Source: Streptomyces aquilus (lineage in GTDB: Bacteria; Actinomycetota; Actinomycetes; Streptomycetales; Streptomycetaceae). Taken from it: a stretch of DNA of 64,000 nucleotides. The notes below the pieces were generated by a model. That model saw nothing but the letters and a program-made list of their open reading frames with translations. It was not told where the DNA came from and ran no database searches. The translations under genes were made by a program, and so were the position numbers. Positions 26,117 through 34,683 of this stretch are shown here, piece by piece. Where the stretch lies: contig NZ_CP034463.1 in the NCBI RefSeq assembly GCF_003955715.1, forward strand, positions 2,976,001 through 3,040,000. The letters are read 5' to 3'. The number at the start of each line of letters is the position of its first letter. Within the stretch, counting starts at the first letter, position 1.

Positions 26117-27222
26117 GCGTTCAGCTCCTTCTTCAACTCACGGACCGCGTCGAGGAACGCGTCGTTCTCTTCGGGGGTTCCGGCGGAGACCCGCAGCCAC
26201 CCCGGGATGCCGTTGTCCCGGACCAGGACACCCCGGTCGAGGATCTTCTGCCAGGCCGCGTGGGAGTCGTCGAAGAGGCCGAACTGCACGAAGTTCGCGT
26301 CGGACTCCACGACCTGGAAACCGAGCTCACGCAGCTCGCTCACCAGCCGGTCCCGCTCGGCCTTCAGCTGCTCGACGTACTTCAGCAGCGTGTCGGTGTG
26401 CTCCAGGGCGGCCAGGGCGGTCGCCTGGGTGACGGCCGACAGGTGGTAGGGCAGCCGTACGAGCTGTACGGCGTCCACCACCGCCGGGTGCGCGGCGAGG
26501 TAGCCGAGGCGCAGACCCGCCGCGCCGAAGGCCTTCGACATGGTCCGCGAGATGACCAGCTGGGGCCGTCCCTCGATGAGCGGCAGCAGCGAGTCGCCGT
26601 GGCTGAACTCGACGTAGGCCTCGTCGACCACGACCATCGACGGCTTCGCCGCCTGCGCGGCCTCGTACAGCGCGAGGACCGTCTCGGGCGGGACCGCGTT
26701 GCCCGTGGGGTTGTTGGGGGTGGTGACGAAGACGACGTCCGGCCTGGCGTCGGCGATCGCTCGCGCGGCCGCCTCGACGTCGATGGTGAAGTCCTCGTTC
26801 CGGGGACCGGAGATCCAGCCCGTGCCCGTGCCGCGCGCGATCAGGCCGTGCATCGAGTACGACGGCTCGAAGCCGATCGCCGTCCTGCCCGGGCCGCCGA
26901 AGGTCTGGAGCAGCTGCTGGATGACCTCGTTGGAGCCGTTGGCGGCCCAGACGTTGGCCAGGCCGACCTCGTGACCGGACGTGTCCGTCAGGTACTTGGC
27001 GAGCTGGGTGCGCAGTTCGACCGCGTCCCGGTCGGGGTAGCGGTTGAGGTCGCGGGCGGCCTCGCGGACGCGCTCGGCGATGCGCTCCACCAGCGGCTCG
27101 GGCAGCGGGTAGGGGTTCTCGTTGGTGTTCAGCCGTACGGGCACGTCCAACTGGGGCGCGCCATAAGGGGACTTGCCGCGCAGCTCGTCCCGTACGGGGA
27201 GATCGTCGATTCCGAAGCTCAC
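26113..27222 (-). CDS. hisC: Histidinol-phosphate aminotransferase
   Basis: HisC is the PLP enzyme that makes histidinol phosphate. It has 369 residues: [14 protein letters not shown] (N-terminal substrate loop), [36 protein letters not shown] and the PLP-lysine motif [17 protein letters not shown]. The GTG start overlaps the hisD stop (GTGA). Confidence 0.96.
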   Translation of the reverse strand: MSFGIDDLPVRDELRGKSPYGAPQLDVPVRLNTNENPYPLPEPLVERIAERVREAARDLNRYPDRDAVELRTQLAKYLTDTSGHEVGLANVWAANGSNEVIQQLLQTFGGPGRTAIGFEPSYSMHGLIARGTGTGWISGPRNEDFTIDVEAAARAIADARPDVVFVTTPNNPTGNAVPPETVLALYEAAQAAKPSMVVVDEAYVEFSHGDSLLPLIEGRPQLVISRTMSKAFGAAGLRLGYLAAHPAVVDAVQLVRLPYHLSAVTQATALAALEHTDTLLKYVEQLKAERDRLVSELRELGFQVVESDANFVQFGLFDDSHAAWQKILDRGVLVRDNGIPGWLRVSAGTPEENDAFLDAVRELKKELNA

Positions 27223-28544
27223 TTGCTCTCAGGCACCTTCCACCCGAACCTTGCCTTGACCGCCGCGCCGTGCGCGGGCAGGTCCTCCGCCTCCGCCAGC
27301 GTGACCACGTGGTGCGCCACGTCCGCCAGCGCGTCCTTCGTGTAGTCGACGATGTGGATGCCGCGCAGGAAGGACTGGACGGAGAGCCCGGAGGAGTGGC
27401 AGGCGCAGCCGCCGGTGGGCAGGACGTGGTTGGACCCGGCGGCGTAGTCGCCGAGTGACACGGGTGCCCAGGGGCCGATGAAGATCGCGCCCGCGTTGCG
27501 GACCCGCTCGGCGACCGCGCCGGCGTCGGCGGTCTGGATCTCCAGGTGCTCGGCGCCGTAGGCGTTGACGACCCGCAGGCCCTCGGCGATGCCGTCGACG
27601 AGGACGATCGCGGACTGCTTGCCCTCCAGGGCCGGGCGGATCCGCTCGTCGATGTGCTTGCTGGCCCCGACCTGCGGCTCCAGCTCCTTCTCGACCGCGT
27701 CCGCGAGCGCGACGGAGTCGGTGACCAGCACGGCCGCCGCGAGCGGGTCGTGCTCGGCCTGGCTGATCAGGTCGGCGGCGACGTGCACCGGGTCGGCGGT
27801 GTCGTCCGCGAGGATCGCGATCTCGGTCGGGCCCGCCTCGGCGTCGATGCCGATCTTGCCGGTGAAGTAGCGCTTGGCGGCGGCGACCCAGATGTTGCCG
27901 GGGCCGGTGACCAGGTTGGCGGGCGCGCAGGACTCGGTGCCGTACGCGAACATCGCGACGGCGGTGGCGCCGCCGGCGGCGTACACCTCGTCGACGCCTA
28001 GCAGCGCGCAGGCGGCGAGGATCGTCGGGTGCGGCAGGCCGCCGAACTCGGCCTGCGCCGGGGAGGCGAGGGCGAGGGACTCGACGCCGGCCTCCTGGGC
28101 CGGGACCACGTTCATGATCACGGAGGACGGGTAGACGGCCCGGCCGCCGGGCGCGTACAGCCCGACCCGGTCGACCGGGACCCACTTCTCGGTGACGGTG
28201 CCGCCGGGGACGACCTGGGTCGTGTGGGTGCTGCGGCGCTGCTCGCGGTGGACGAGCCGGGCGCGGCGGATGGACTCCTCCAGGGCCGCGCGGACGGCCG
28301 GGTCGAGGGACTCCAGTGCCTCGCTGATGGCCTGGGCCGGAACCCGTACGGACTCCAGCCGGACCCCGTCGAACTTCTCGGCGAAGTCGATCAGCGCCGC
28401 GTCGCCCCGATGATGCACGGCCTCGCAGATCGGACGCACCTTCTCCAGGGCGGCCTGAACGTCGAAGTCGGCTCGGGGCAGCAGGTCGCGCAGGGCGGGG
28501 CCCTCGGGGAGGGCGTCGCCGCGCAGATCGATTCGGGAGATCAC
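27219..28544 (-). CDS. hisD: Histidinol dehydrogenase
   Basis: HisD carries out the last two oxidations to histidine, using Zn2+ and NAD+. It has 441 residues. Visible are [68 protein letters not shown] and the C-terminal [21 protein letters not shown] 28544 gives the expected N-terminus [20 protein letters not shown]. First gene of the operon; a tandem 12-bp repeat and a MITE-like element lie upstream. Confidence 0.96.
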   Translation of the reverse strand: MISRIDLRGDALPEGPALRDLLPRADFDVQAALEKVRPICEAVHHRGDAALIDFAEKFDGVRLESVRVPAQAISEALESLDPAVRAALEESIRRARLVHREQRRSTHTTQVVPGGTVTEKWVPVDRVGLYAPGGRAVYPSSVIMNVVPAQEAGVESLALASPAQAEFGGLPHPTILAACALLGVDEVYAAGGATAVAMFAYGTESCAPANLVTGPGNIWVAAAKRYFTGKIGIDAEAGPTEIAILADDTADPVHVAADLISQAEHDPLAAAVLVTDSVALADAVEKELEPQVGASKHIDERIRPALEGKQSAIVLVDGIAEGLRVVNAYGAEHLEIQTADAGAVAERVRNAGAIFIGPWAPVSLGDYAAGSNHVLPTGGCACHSSGLSVQSFLRGIHIVDYTKDALADVAHHVVTLAEAEDLPAHGAAVKARFGWKVPESK

Positions 28545-28599
28545 AGACCCAATTCTCTCAGACCACGGTCCGGCGTCGTTCGGGCATTCCAATGGCTGA

Positions 28600-28623
28600 T
28601 ACGCGACCTGGTACGCAACCTGG
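28600..28623 (-). repeat. Tandem 12-bp repeat upstream of hisD
   Basis: TACGCGACCTGG is followed directly by TACGCAACCTGG, one mismatch, 56 bp upstream of the hisD start. The position and two-helical-turn length suit an operator, but no regulator is known to me for this motif. Confidence 0.4.
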
Positions 28624-28643
28624 AAGATCGCCTTCACGTCTAT

Positions 28644-28727
28644 GGGCCTGTCCGGCGGATCATGCCGCAGACGCGGGGTCGATGAGGCACCGCTGCTTTA
28701 CTGCGACCTGATCCGCCGGACAGGCCC
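28644..28727. repeat. 84-bp MITE-like inverted-repeat element
   Basis: The ends are perfect 19-bp inverted repeats: GGGCCTGTCCGGCGGATCA (28644-28662) and its complement at 28709-28727. Inside, CGCAG/CTGCG (28665-28669 and 28701-28705) extends the stem after a 3x3 internal loop. The element has no ORF. I recall similar GATCCGCCGGACAGG ends in other Streptomyces genomes, but could not check. It lies between divergent hisD and the 519-aa protein gene. Confidence 0.65.
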
Positions 28728-28795
28728 GCGTTCGGGGCCTCACCCAGCGGGCATGACGCGGGCATGACGGGGATGCGCACGCGATTGGAGGAGTG

Positions 28796-30355
28796 GTGAC
28801 CGAGGGGGACCTGCCGGACGATCTGACGCCTGCCGAGGTCGGCATGTGGCAGGCCTTCCGCAACGGCAGTGTGTACGACCTGAGCAGCGGCGACGCGGTC
28901 GTCGACGATCCGCACGGCGGCCACCCGTGGGGCCCGGAGCGGACCGTGCGGGCCCGCATCGTGTGCTGGCTGCTGCTGGACGGGCCGCCCGCACTGGCCG
29001 GCCGGGTGTCGTCGCTGAAGCTGGCCGGCGTGCAGATCAGCGGCGCGCTGGACCTGGCGGGCGGCACCGTGGTGCCGTACGTGGAGATGAAGGGCTGCCG
29101 GTTCGAGCGGGACGTCCTGCTGCCGGAGGCCCGCTTCGCCACCCTGCGCCTGGTGGACTGCTCGGTGCCGCGCCTGGAGGCGGCCCGCGTCCACACCGAG
29201 GGCGATCTGCATCTGCCGCGCTGCCGGTTCCACAACGGCGTACGGCTGACCGACGCGCACATCGGCACCGATCTGCTGCTCAACCAGGCGATCGTCTACC
29301 GGGACCGCAGCGGCCGTTCGATCGCCGCCGACGGCATGAGCGTGGGCCAGGATCTCCAGGCCGAGCTGCTTGAGTCGCACGGCGAGCTGAGCCTGCGCAG
29401 CGCCAAGGTCGGTGTCTCGCTGAGCCTGCGCGGCGCGAAGCTGGCCAACCCCTACACGCGGCTCGCGCTCAACGCTCCCCAGCTGACCGTCGGGCGCTCG
29501 ATGTACCTGACGCCGGCGGGTGTCGGCAGCCCGCTGCTGAGCGGGGCCACCCCGGCGCAGGGCACGCGCATCCAGCGGTTCACCTGCCGGGGCGGGCTGC
29601 GCCTGGACGACGGCCGGTTCGGGGACGCGGTCGACTTCGACAAGGCCCGCTTCACCCTCACCGACGACCAGGAGGTGTCGCTGCGCCGCATCCAGACGCC
29701 CGAGCTGCGCTTCCTCGGGCAGGCACCGGCGCGCGGGCGGGTGGTGCTGTCGGGGGCGCGGGTGGTGAACCTGATGGACCGCACCGACAGCTGGCCGGGC
29801 CCGGGCCGGCTGCACATGGGCGGCTTCGGCTACGAGAACCTGGTGCCGAGGGGCCCGTTCCCGCTGGAGGAGCGGCTGGCGTGGGTGTCCGCGGCGACCG
29901 CCGAGTACAACCCGGAGCCGTACGAGCGCCTCGCGGCCGTGCTGCGGGCCGGCGGCGAGGACGAGGACGCGCGCGAGGTACTGCTCGCCAAGCAGCGCCG
30001 CCGCCGCGAGACGCTGCCGCCGGCCGCGAAGCTGTGGGGGTACGCGCAGGACTGGACGGTCGCCTACGGCTACCGGCCGGGGCGGGCGCTGGTGTGGATG
30101 GCGGTGCTGTGGGCGGCGGGCTCGCTGGCCTTCGCGCACGCCGACCATCCGCCACTCAAGGGCGACGAGGGCCCGCACTGGAACGCCACCCTGTTCGCCC
30201 TCGACCTGCTCCTGCCGGTCATCGACCTGGGCCAGGTCGGCTTCTGGCAGCTGCGCGGCGGCTGGCAGTGGCTGGCGGCGGCGATGATCCTGCTGGGCTG
30301 GATCCTGGCGACGACGGTGGCGGCCGGGGCGACGAGGCTGCTGAGACGCAACTGA
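28796..30355 (+). CDS. Large membrane-anchored protein with repetitive beta-helix-like region (often annotated membrane-associated oxidoreductase)
   Basis: This 519-residue protein has residues ~75-345 in repeated short strands (ISGALDLAGG, FERDVLLPEARFATLRLVDCS, RVHTEGDLHLPRCRFHNGVRLTDAHIGTDLLL), resembling pentapeptide or bactofilin-type beta-helix folds. Two C-terminal hydrophobic helices follow (about 430-450 and 490-513). I recall homologues labelled membrane-associated oxidoreductase, but no nucleotide-binding motif or redox site is visible. GTG 28796 has GGAG at 5 nt; GTG 28793 overlaps the ribosome site. Confidence 0.7.
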   Translation: MTEGDLPDDLTPAEVGMWQAFRNGSVYDLSSGDAVVDDPHGGHPWGPERTVRARIVCWLLLDGPPALAGRVSSLKLAGVQISGALDLAGGTVVPYVEMKGCRFERDVLLPEARFATLRLVDCSVPRLEAARVHTEGDLHLPRCRFHNGVRLTDAHIGTDLLLNQAIVYRDRSGRSIAADGMSVGQDLQAELLESHGELSLRSAKVGVSLSLRGAKLANPYTRLALNAPQLTVGRSMYLTPAGVGSPLLSGATPAQGTRIQRFTCRGGLRLDDGRFGDAVDFDKARFTLTDDQEVSLRRIQTPELRFLGQAPARGRVVLSGARVVNLMDRTDSWPGPGRLHMGGFGYENLVPRGPFPLEERLAWVSAATAEYNPEPYERLAAVLRAGGEDEDAREVLLAKQRRRRETLPPAAKLWGYAQDWTVAYGYRPGRALVWMAVLWAAGSLAFAHADHPPLKGDEGPHWNATLFALDLLLPVIDLGQVGFWQLRGGWQWLAAAMILLGWILATTVAAGATRLLRRN

Positions 30356-30489
30356 CGCCGACGTTCGGGGGCACGGCGGTCCAACGATTGTTGAACACTA
30401 ATCATTTTTACGCGCTCTTGACCTTCCGCCGTACAACTTTCCGTACTTTGCCCGGAACCTCTGGCGCTCGTGCGACCTGCGGCTTTTCA

Positions 30490-31512
30490 ATGGTCGACAC
30501 CATGGCTCTGCTGCCCCCGTTCGTCCGCTCCTCCCGGACGGCCAGGACCGTCGAGCACCCGCCTGTCGCGCTGCCGGCCGACGACGAGGTGCTTCTCGAC
30601 GCGCCCGACGACCGGCTCGGCCCGGCCCTCGTGGCCGCAGGGCAGGGATCGTACGAGGTGGCGGCCGCCCTGCTCGCCTCGACCCGCGCGGCTTCCGCCT
30701 GGGAACACCGCGACCGGTACGTCGTACGCCTGGCGTCCTTCGCGTGCGCGCGCCCCGAGTGGTTCGAGTCCTGGCGTACGGCCGCTCCGCGCGACCCGGA
30801 CATGCTCGTGGTCGGCGCCCAGCTCGCCGTGACCCGCGTCTGGGGATCGCCCGCGCGGGAGGAGCTGCTGCGCGAGGTGAGCCCGCTGATCACGGCCGCC
30901 GCGCGCGGTGACGACCGCGATCCGGTGCCGTGGCGGATCGCGCTGGACCACGCGCACGGCTCGCGCGCCGGGCACAAGTACTTCGAGGAGCTGTGGGAGG
31001 CGGCGATCCGCCGCGCCCCGCACCACTACGGCTGCCATGCCGCCGCCCTGCGCTGTCTCGCCGAGAGCTGGCACGGCTCGCACCGGGAGTGCTTCGACTT
31101 CGCGGAGACGGCCGCGCAGGACGCCCCGGCCGACTCCCTCGTCCAGGCCCTGCCGACCCGGGCCGCGCTCGCCTATCTGACCGACGGCTGCGGACCGGAC
31201 GTACCCCGGGCCCGGCTGGACGCGGCGGTGGACCGGGCGATCGCGCTGTCGGCGCGGTTCCCGGCGGCGGACCCGTGGCCGGCCGAGATGCGGAACAAGC
31301 TGACGTACGTCCTCGCGCTCCTGGACCGCCGCGAGGACGCCCTGGAGCAGCTGCGCCGGATCGGCCCGTACGCCACCTCGTTCCCCTGGGAACTGGTCTC
31401 CGACGACCCGCTGGGACGGTTCCTGGAACTGCGGGAGGAGATCCGGCTGCGATCGGCCTCCGGGCATCCACGGAGTGGGCACCGCGGACGTGCACACTCC
31501 CGCGACCACTAG
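30490..31512 (+). CDS. Uncharacterised helical-repeat (TPR-like) protein
   Basis: About 340 residues, no recognised catalytic motif. The pattern is alpha-helical repeats: LGPALVAAGQGSYEVAAALLAST, WEHRDRYVVRLASFAC, KYFEELWEAAIRRAPHHYGCHAAALRCLAES. These resemble TPR-like scaffolds. Function unknown. ATG 30490 and ATG 30502 are both in frame and neither has a ribosome site. The upstream 134-bp gap is unusually AT-rich around 30388-30410, and TTGACC at 30418-30423 could be a -35. The stop TAG doubles as part of the -10 of the next gene. Confidence 0.7.
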   Translation: MVDTMALLPPFVRSSRTARTVEHPPVALPADDEVLLDAPDDRLGPALVAAGQGSYEVAAALLASTRAASAWEHRDRYVVRLASFACARPEWFESWRTAAPRDPDMLVVGAQLAVTRVWGSPAREELLREVSPLITAAARGDDRDPVPWRIALDHAHGSRAGHKYFEELWEAAIRRAPHHYGCHAAALRCLAESWHGSHRECFDFAETAAQDAPADSLVQALPTRAALAYLTDGCGPDVPRARLDAAVDRAIALSARFPAADPWPAEMRNKLTYVLALLDRREDALEQLRRIGPYATSFPWELVSDDPLGRFLELREEIRLRSASGHPRSGHRGRAHSRDH

Positions 31513-31515
31513 GCT
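31510..31515 (+). promoter_or_regulatory. -10 element TAGGCT before the LON-domain gene
   Basis: TAGGCT overlaps the stop codon of the upstream gene and ends 8 nt before GTG 31524, with no Shine-Dalgarno sequence between. It is the same hexamer, at similar spacing, as at 20234, and suggests a leaderless transcript. Confidence 0.4.
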
Positions 31516-31523
31516 TTTGCGCC

Positions 31524-32264
31524 GTGACCACCGTCCGGCTCCCGCTCTTCCCCCTGAACTCGGTGCTGTTCCCGGGGTTGGTGCTCCCGTTGAACGTCTT
31601 CGAGGAGCGCTATCGCGCCATGATGCGCGAACTTCTGAAGACCCCCGAGGACGAACCGCGCCGCTTCGCCGTCGTCGCCATTCGCGACGGCCACGAGGTG
31701 GCGGCGAGTGAGCCCGGCATGCCCGATCCCACGTCGGTGCCCGAACGCGGCCCGGCCGCGGGCTTCGGCGCCGACCCCGCCAAGGCCTTCCACGGCACCG
31801 GCTGCATCGCGGACGCGGCGACGATCAGGGAGCGGGCCGACGGCACGTTCGAGGTCCTGGCGACCGGCACGACCCGGGTGAAGCTGCTGTCCGTGGACGC
31901 GTCGGGCCCGTATCTCGTCGCGGAACTGGAGGAGCTCCCGGAGGAGCGGGGCGAGGAGGCCGGCGCCCTGGCCGAAGGCGTCCTGAGGGCCTTCCGCGCC
32001 TACCAGAAGCGCCTCGCGGGCGCCCGCGAACGCTCCCTCGCCTCCGGCTCCGAACTGCCGGACGAACCGGCGGTCGTCTCCTATCTGGTGGCGGCGGCGA
32101 TGATGCTCGACACCCCCACCAAACAGCGCCTCCTCCAGGCCCCGGACACCGCGTCCCGGCTGCGCGACGAGCTGAAACTCCTTCGCTCGGAGACGGCGAT
32201 CATCCGTAATCTGCCGTCGTTGCCGGCGTCGGACCTGACGCGCGGCCCGACGAGTCTGAACTGA
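31524..32264 (+). CDS. LON peptidase substrate-binding domain protein
   Basis: This 246-residue protein starts VRLPLFPLNSVLFPGLVLPLNVFEERYRAMM, the hallmark of the Lon N-terminal domain (PF02190), and continues with HGTGCIADAATIRERADGTFEVLATGTTRVKLL. There is no AAA+ or protease domain, so it is a stand-alone substrate-recognition or chaperone-like protein. The start is GTG 31524 (MTTVRLPLFPLN). Its binding partner is unknown. Confidence 0.88.
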   Translation: MTTVRLPLFPLNSVLFPGLVLPLNVFEERYRAMMRELLKTPEDEPRRFAVVAIRDGHEVAASEPGMPDPTSVPERGPAAGFGADPAKAFHGTGCIADAATIRERADGTFEVLATGTTRVKLLSVDASGPYLVAELEELPEERGEEAGALAEGVLRAFRAYQKRLAGARERSLASGSELPDEPAVVSYLVAAAMMLDTPTKQRLLQAPDTASRLRDELKLLRSETAIIRNLPSLPASDLTRGPTSLN

Positions 32265-32280
32265 GTCCGAGGGACGACCG

Positions 32281-32787
32281 ATGGCGAAGAAGTCCAAGAA
32301 GCAGGCACAGCAGACAGGCGGCACCCCCGCGACGGTGGCCCTGACGGCGGCAGGAGCGGAGTACACGGTCCACGCCTACGACCACGACCCCAGCCACCCC
32401 TCCTACGGCGAGGAGGCGGCCGAGGCGATGGGCGTGTCCCCCGAGCGGGTCTTCAAGACCCTCGTCGCGGACGTGGACGGCACCCTCACGGTGGCGGTGG
32501 TCCCGGTGGCGGGCCAGCTGGACCTGAAGGCCCTGGCGGCGGCGGTGAACGGCAAGCGGGCGGCGATGGCCGACCCGACCCTCGCCGAGCGCACGACAGG
32601 CTACGTGCGAGGCGGCATCTCCCCCCTGGGCCAGCGCAAGAAGCTCCCCACGGTCCTGGACGCCTCCGCCTCCGCCCATCCCACCATCTGTGTCTCGGCG
32701 GGCCGCAGAGGCCTGGAGGTCGAACTCGCCCCCGAGGACCTGGCGAAGCTCACGGACGCGGTCCTGGCCCCCATCGGCCGCGCCTGA
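32281..32787 (+). CDS. ybaK: YbaK/EbsC-type aminoacyl-tRNA deacylase
   Basis: This 168-residue protein matches the YbaK family, which hydrolyses mischarged Cys-tRNA(Pro). Key parts are YTVHAYDHDPSHPSYGEEAAEAMGV, PERVFKTLVADVDG, with the family Lys in VFKTL, and TTGYVRGGISPLGQRKKLPTVLD. The GGGISPLG-type loop lines the active site. The N-terminus is basic (MAKKSKKQAQQ). It starts 16 bp after the LON-domain gene, which suggests one transcript. Confidence 0.9.
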   Translation: MAKKSKKQAQQTGGTPATVALTAAGAEYTVHAYDHDPSHPSYGEEAAEAMGVSPERVFKTLVADVDGTLTVAVVPVAGQLDLKALAAAVNGKRAAMADPTLAERTTGYVRGGISPLGQRKKLPTVLDASASAHPTICVSAGRRGLEVELAPEDLAKLTDAVLAPIGRA

Positions 32788-32828
32788 CCTCTCGACGCGG
32801 GTCCGTTCCTCGGTTAAGTACGAGGAAC

Positions 32829-32903
32829 ATGTCGAAGAAAACGCGAAAGCGGAAATGGCGCACGAAGAAGGGCCGCTCGAACCACGGCAGGCGCCCGGCG
32901 TAG
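32829..32903 (+). CDS. Putative 50S ribosomal protein bL37 (24 aa)
   Basis: The 24-codon ORF encodes MSKKTRKRKWRTKKGRSNHG followed by RRPA. This matches the pattern of the actinobacterial ribosomal protein bL37, first seen in mycobacterial ribosome structures: about 24 residues, very basic, ending in ANHGKRPNA-like sequence. GAGGAA lies just before the ATG. Eleven of 24 residues are Lys or Arg. A dispersed repeat starts 9 bp after the stop. The assignment rests on length, composition and the C-terminal NHGRRP motif. Confidence 0.75.
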   Translation: MSKKTRKRKWRTKKGRSNHGRRPA

Positions 32904-32912
32904 GGGCGCTTT

Positions 32913-33015
32913 TCAGCCCGTCCGGCGTTTGAGGACGAGGCCCGTCCAGGGCCGAAGCGGGGGTCTGGGGGCGCAGCCCCCAGGGATGGGACAGGTAGGG
33001 GCGGCGGGGGCGAGA
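32913..33015 (+). repeat. Dispersed Streptomyces-type repeat, intergenic copy
   Basis: Starts TCAGCCCGTCCGGCGTTTGA, continues GGACGAGGCC, then a hairpin CTGGGGGC-GCA-GCCCCCAG, and ends GGATGGGACAGGTAGGGGCG followed by GCGGGGGCGA. The same modules occur in the second ARH gene (4471-4600). Lying between convergent genes, it may act as a terminator. The 146-bp gap holds nothing else. Confidence 0.8.
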
Positions 33016-33049
33016 GAATCCCCGCCGCAACCACAACGCACCGAAAGCC

Positions 33050-33715
33050 TTACGCCGAGGGCTTCGCCCCGTAAGGCCCCGCCCCATACGCCGGCAACTC
33101 GGGATCCCGCGGCCCGAACAACCCCGTGAGCCCCAGGTGCACCAACAGCGCCCCCAACGACCACGCCAGCAACGCCCCCTTCGCCCCGAGCTTCAGCGGC
33201 GCCGAGAACGTCACCCCCTTGCCCACGGACTTCGCATGGGCCAGCACATCCTGCGCGGGCCCGAGCCACACCCCGACCCGCCACGCCAGCAGCGACCCGA
33301 GCAGCCCCCCGACCCCGAGCGCCACCACCAACGGCACACCCCCACGCCGCCGCAGCAGGAACACGACGACCGCGCTCACGACCCCGAACGCCAGCCCGAG
33401 CAGCGCGAACGTGCCGTCGACGCCGACCGCCTGCTCCCCCTCGGTGTCCTTGACGTAGACGATCCAGCGCTTCTCGACGACGTCCCCGACCAGCGGCACG
33501 TGCGGCGCCAGCCACCACCACAGCACACCCAGCAGCAGCCCACCGAGCGCCACCGCCACCGTGATCACGGCGGCTTCCCGCAGTTCGGTCTTCATTCCGG
33601 GGCCGTCCTGTTCGTACAGGCTTCCGGGCCCACCGGCACCGTAGGGCGGCGGTGCCTGCCAGGCCTGGTGCGGGGAGGGGTCGCTCGGCGGCGGAGGAGT
33701 CAGCGGTGCGGTCAC
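33050..33715 (-). CDS. Proline-rich multi-helix membrane protein of unknown function
   Basis: This 221-residue protein has a Pro-rich N-terminus (APLTPPPPSDPSPHQAWQ), then about four hydrophobic segments with GVLWWWLAPHVPLVGD after the first and VGVDGTFALLGLAFGVVSAVVVF later. The pattern resembles actinobacterial DUF2567-like membrane proteins, but I am not certain. GTG 33715 has only a weak ribosome site. It follows an ABC exporter gene pair on the same strand. Confidence 0.7.
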   Translation of the reverse strand: MTAPLTPPPPSDPSPHQAWQAPPPYGAGGPGSLYEQDGPGMKTELREAAVITVAVALGGLLLGVLWWWLAPHVPLVGDVVEKRWIVYVKDTEGEQAVGVDGTFALLGLAFGVVSAVVVFLLRRRGGVPLVVALGVGGLLGSLLAWRVGVWLGPAQDVLAHAKSVGKGVTFSAPLKLGAKGALLAWSLGALLVHLGLTGLFGPRDPELPAYGAGPYGAKPSA

Positions 33716-33749
33716 CCTGACATCGTGCCAGGCCCGCCTGTGCGGCGCG

Positions 33750-34571
33750 TCACCGGACGGCCGCTCGACGGTAGGCCCAGGTGGCGACGCCGAGGGAGAC
33801 GACCCCGACCGCTCCGCAGACGGCCAGGTCACCGAGGACGAACGCCCAGTCGGGATGCGGCCCGAAGGTCCGCGCGAAGGCTTCGACGCCGTACGTCGAG
33901 GGCAGCAGGTCCCGCAGGAACCGCACCCCCTCCGGCATCCGGTCGGCCGGCAGGACGCCCAGCAGCAGCGCCGCGGACATGCCCAACTGACCCAGGACGG
34001 TCGCCAGTTCCGGCCGCGGCGCGAGCAGCCCGAAGGCCGCCCCGAGCCCGGCGAGCGCGGCCCCGGCGAGCGGGATCACGGCGACGAGCACCCACAGATG
34101 CGCCATCGGCAGCCCGAACAGCACGCACCCGAACACCGCGGTCACGACGGTCCCGGGGACGGTGAAGGAGGCGTACGCCCCCGCCGCGCCCAGCACCACC
34201 GCGGCGGGCGGCACCGGCAGCGTCGCGTAGTGGTCAAGGCCGCCGCTCGCCCGCAGCTGCCCGAAGTACTGGGCGAGCAGGTTGAGCGCGACGAACGCCA
34301 CGACGAGCACCGCGGAGCCCGCGACGACGGCCTGCGCCTCGGCCCCGCCGTCCACGACCCCGCGCATCAGGACCATGATCCCGACGGACTGGAAGGTCGC
34401 CACGAACAGCAGCGGGATGCGCGCGACTCGGGCCCGGGACAACTGGGCCCGGTACACGGCCACGAGCGCCGGCCACAGCCGCGCACGCGGCCCGAGCTCG
34501 GCCGCCTCCCGGTCCGTCTCCTCGACGGCCAGGGCGCCGCCCGGCAGCACCTCGGCGGGTACGACACTCAC
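33750..34571 (-). CDS. ABC-2 type transporter permease
   Basis: This ~273-residue permease has six hydrophobic segments. It pairs with the ATPase gene 112 bp upstream to form an ABC-2-type exporter. The loops LRASGGLDHYATLPVPPAAVVLG and RFLRDLLPSTYGVEAFARTF are typical of the daunorubicin-resistance DrrB/NodJ-like group. GTG 34571 with GGGAG 9 nt upstream is preferred over the longer frame. The substrate is not evident. Confidence 0.85.
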   Translation of the reverse strand: MSVVPAEVLPGGALAVEETDREAAELGPRARLWPALVAVYRAQLSRARVARIPLLFVATFQSVGIMVLMRGVVDGGAEAQAVVAGSAVLVVAFVALNLLAQYFGQLRASGGLDHYATLPVPPAAVVLGAAGAYASFTVPGTVVTAVFGCVLFGLPMAHLWVLVAVIPLAGAALAGLGAAFGLLAPRPELATVLGQLGMSAALLLGVLPADRMPEGVRFLRDLLPSTYGVEAFARTFGPHPDWAFVLGDLAVCGAVGVVSLGVATWAYRRAAVR

Positions 34572-34683
34572 GTGGCGCTGCTCCCTTTCACCCACGGGGT
34601 CACCGATACGTTCGCCCTGTTCCGTCTCCGTACGGATGCTACGGCCCGCTCGCTCAAGCCCGACTCAAGAGCCTTCAAAGCGT

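Noticed and set aside
32913..33015. CRISPR-like repeat
   Set aside because: Modules differ from each other and are not regularly spaced with unique spacers; they fit a dispersed Streptomyces repeat.
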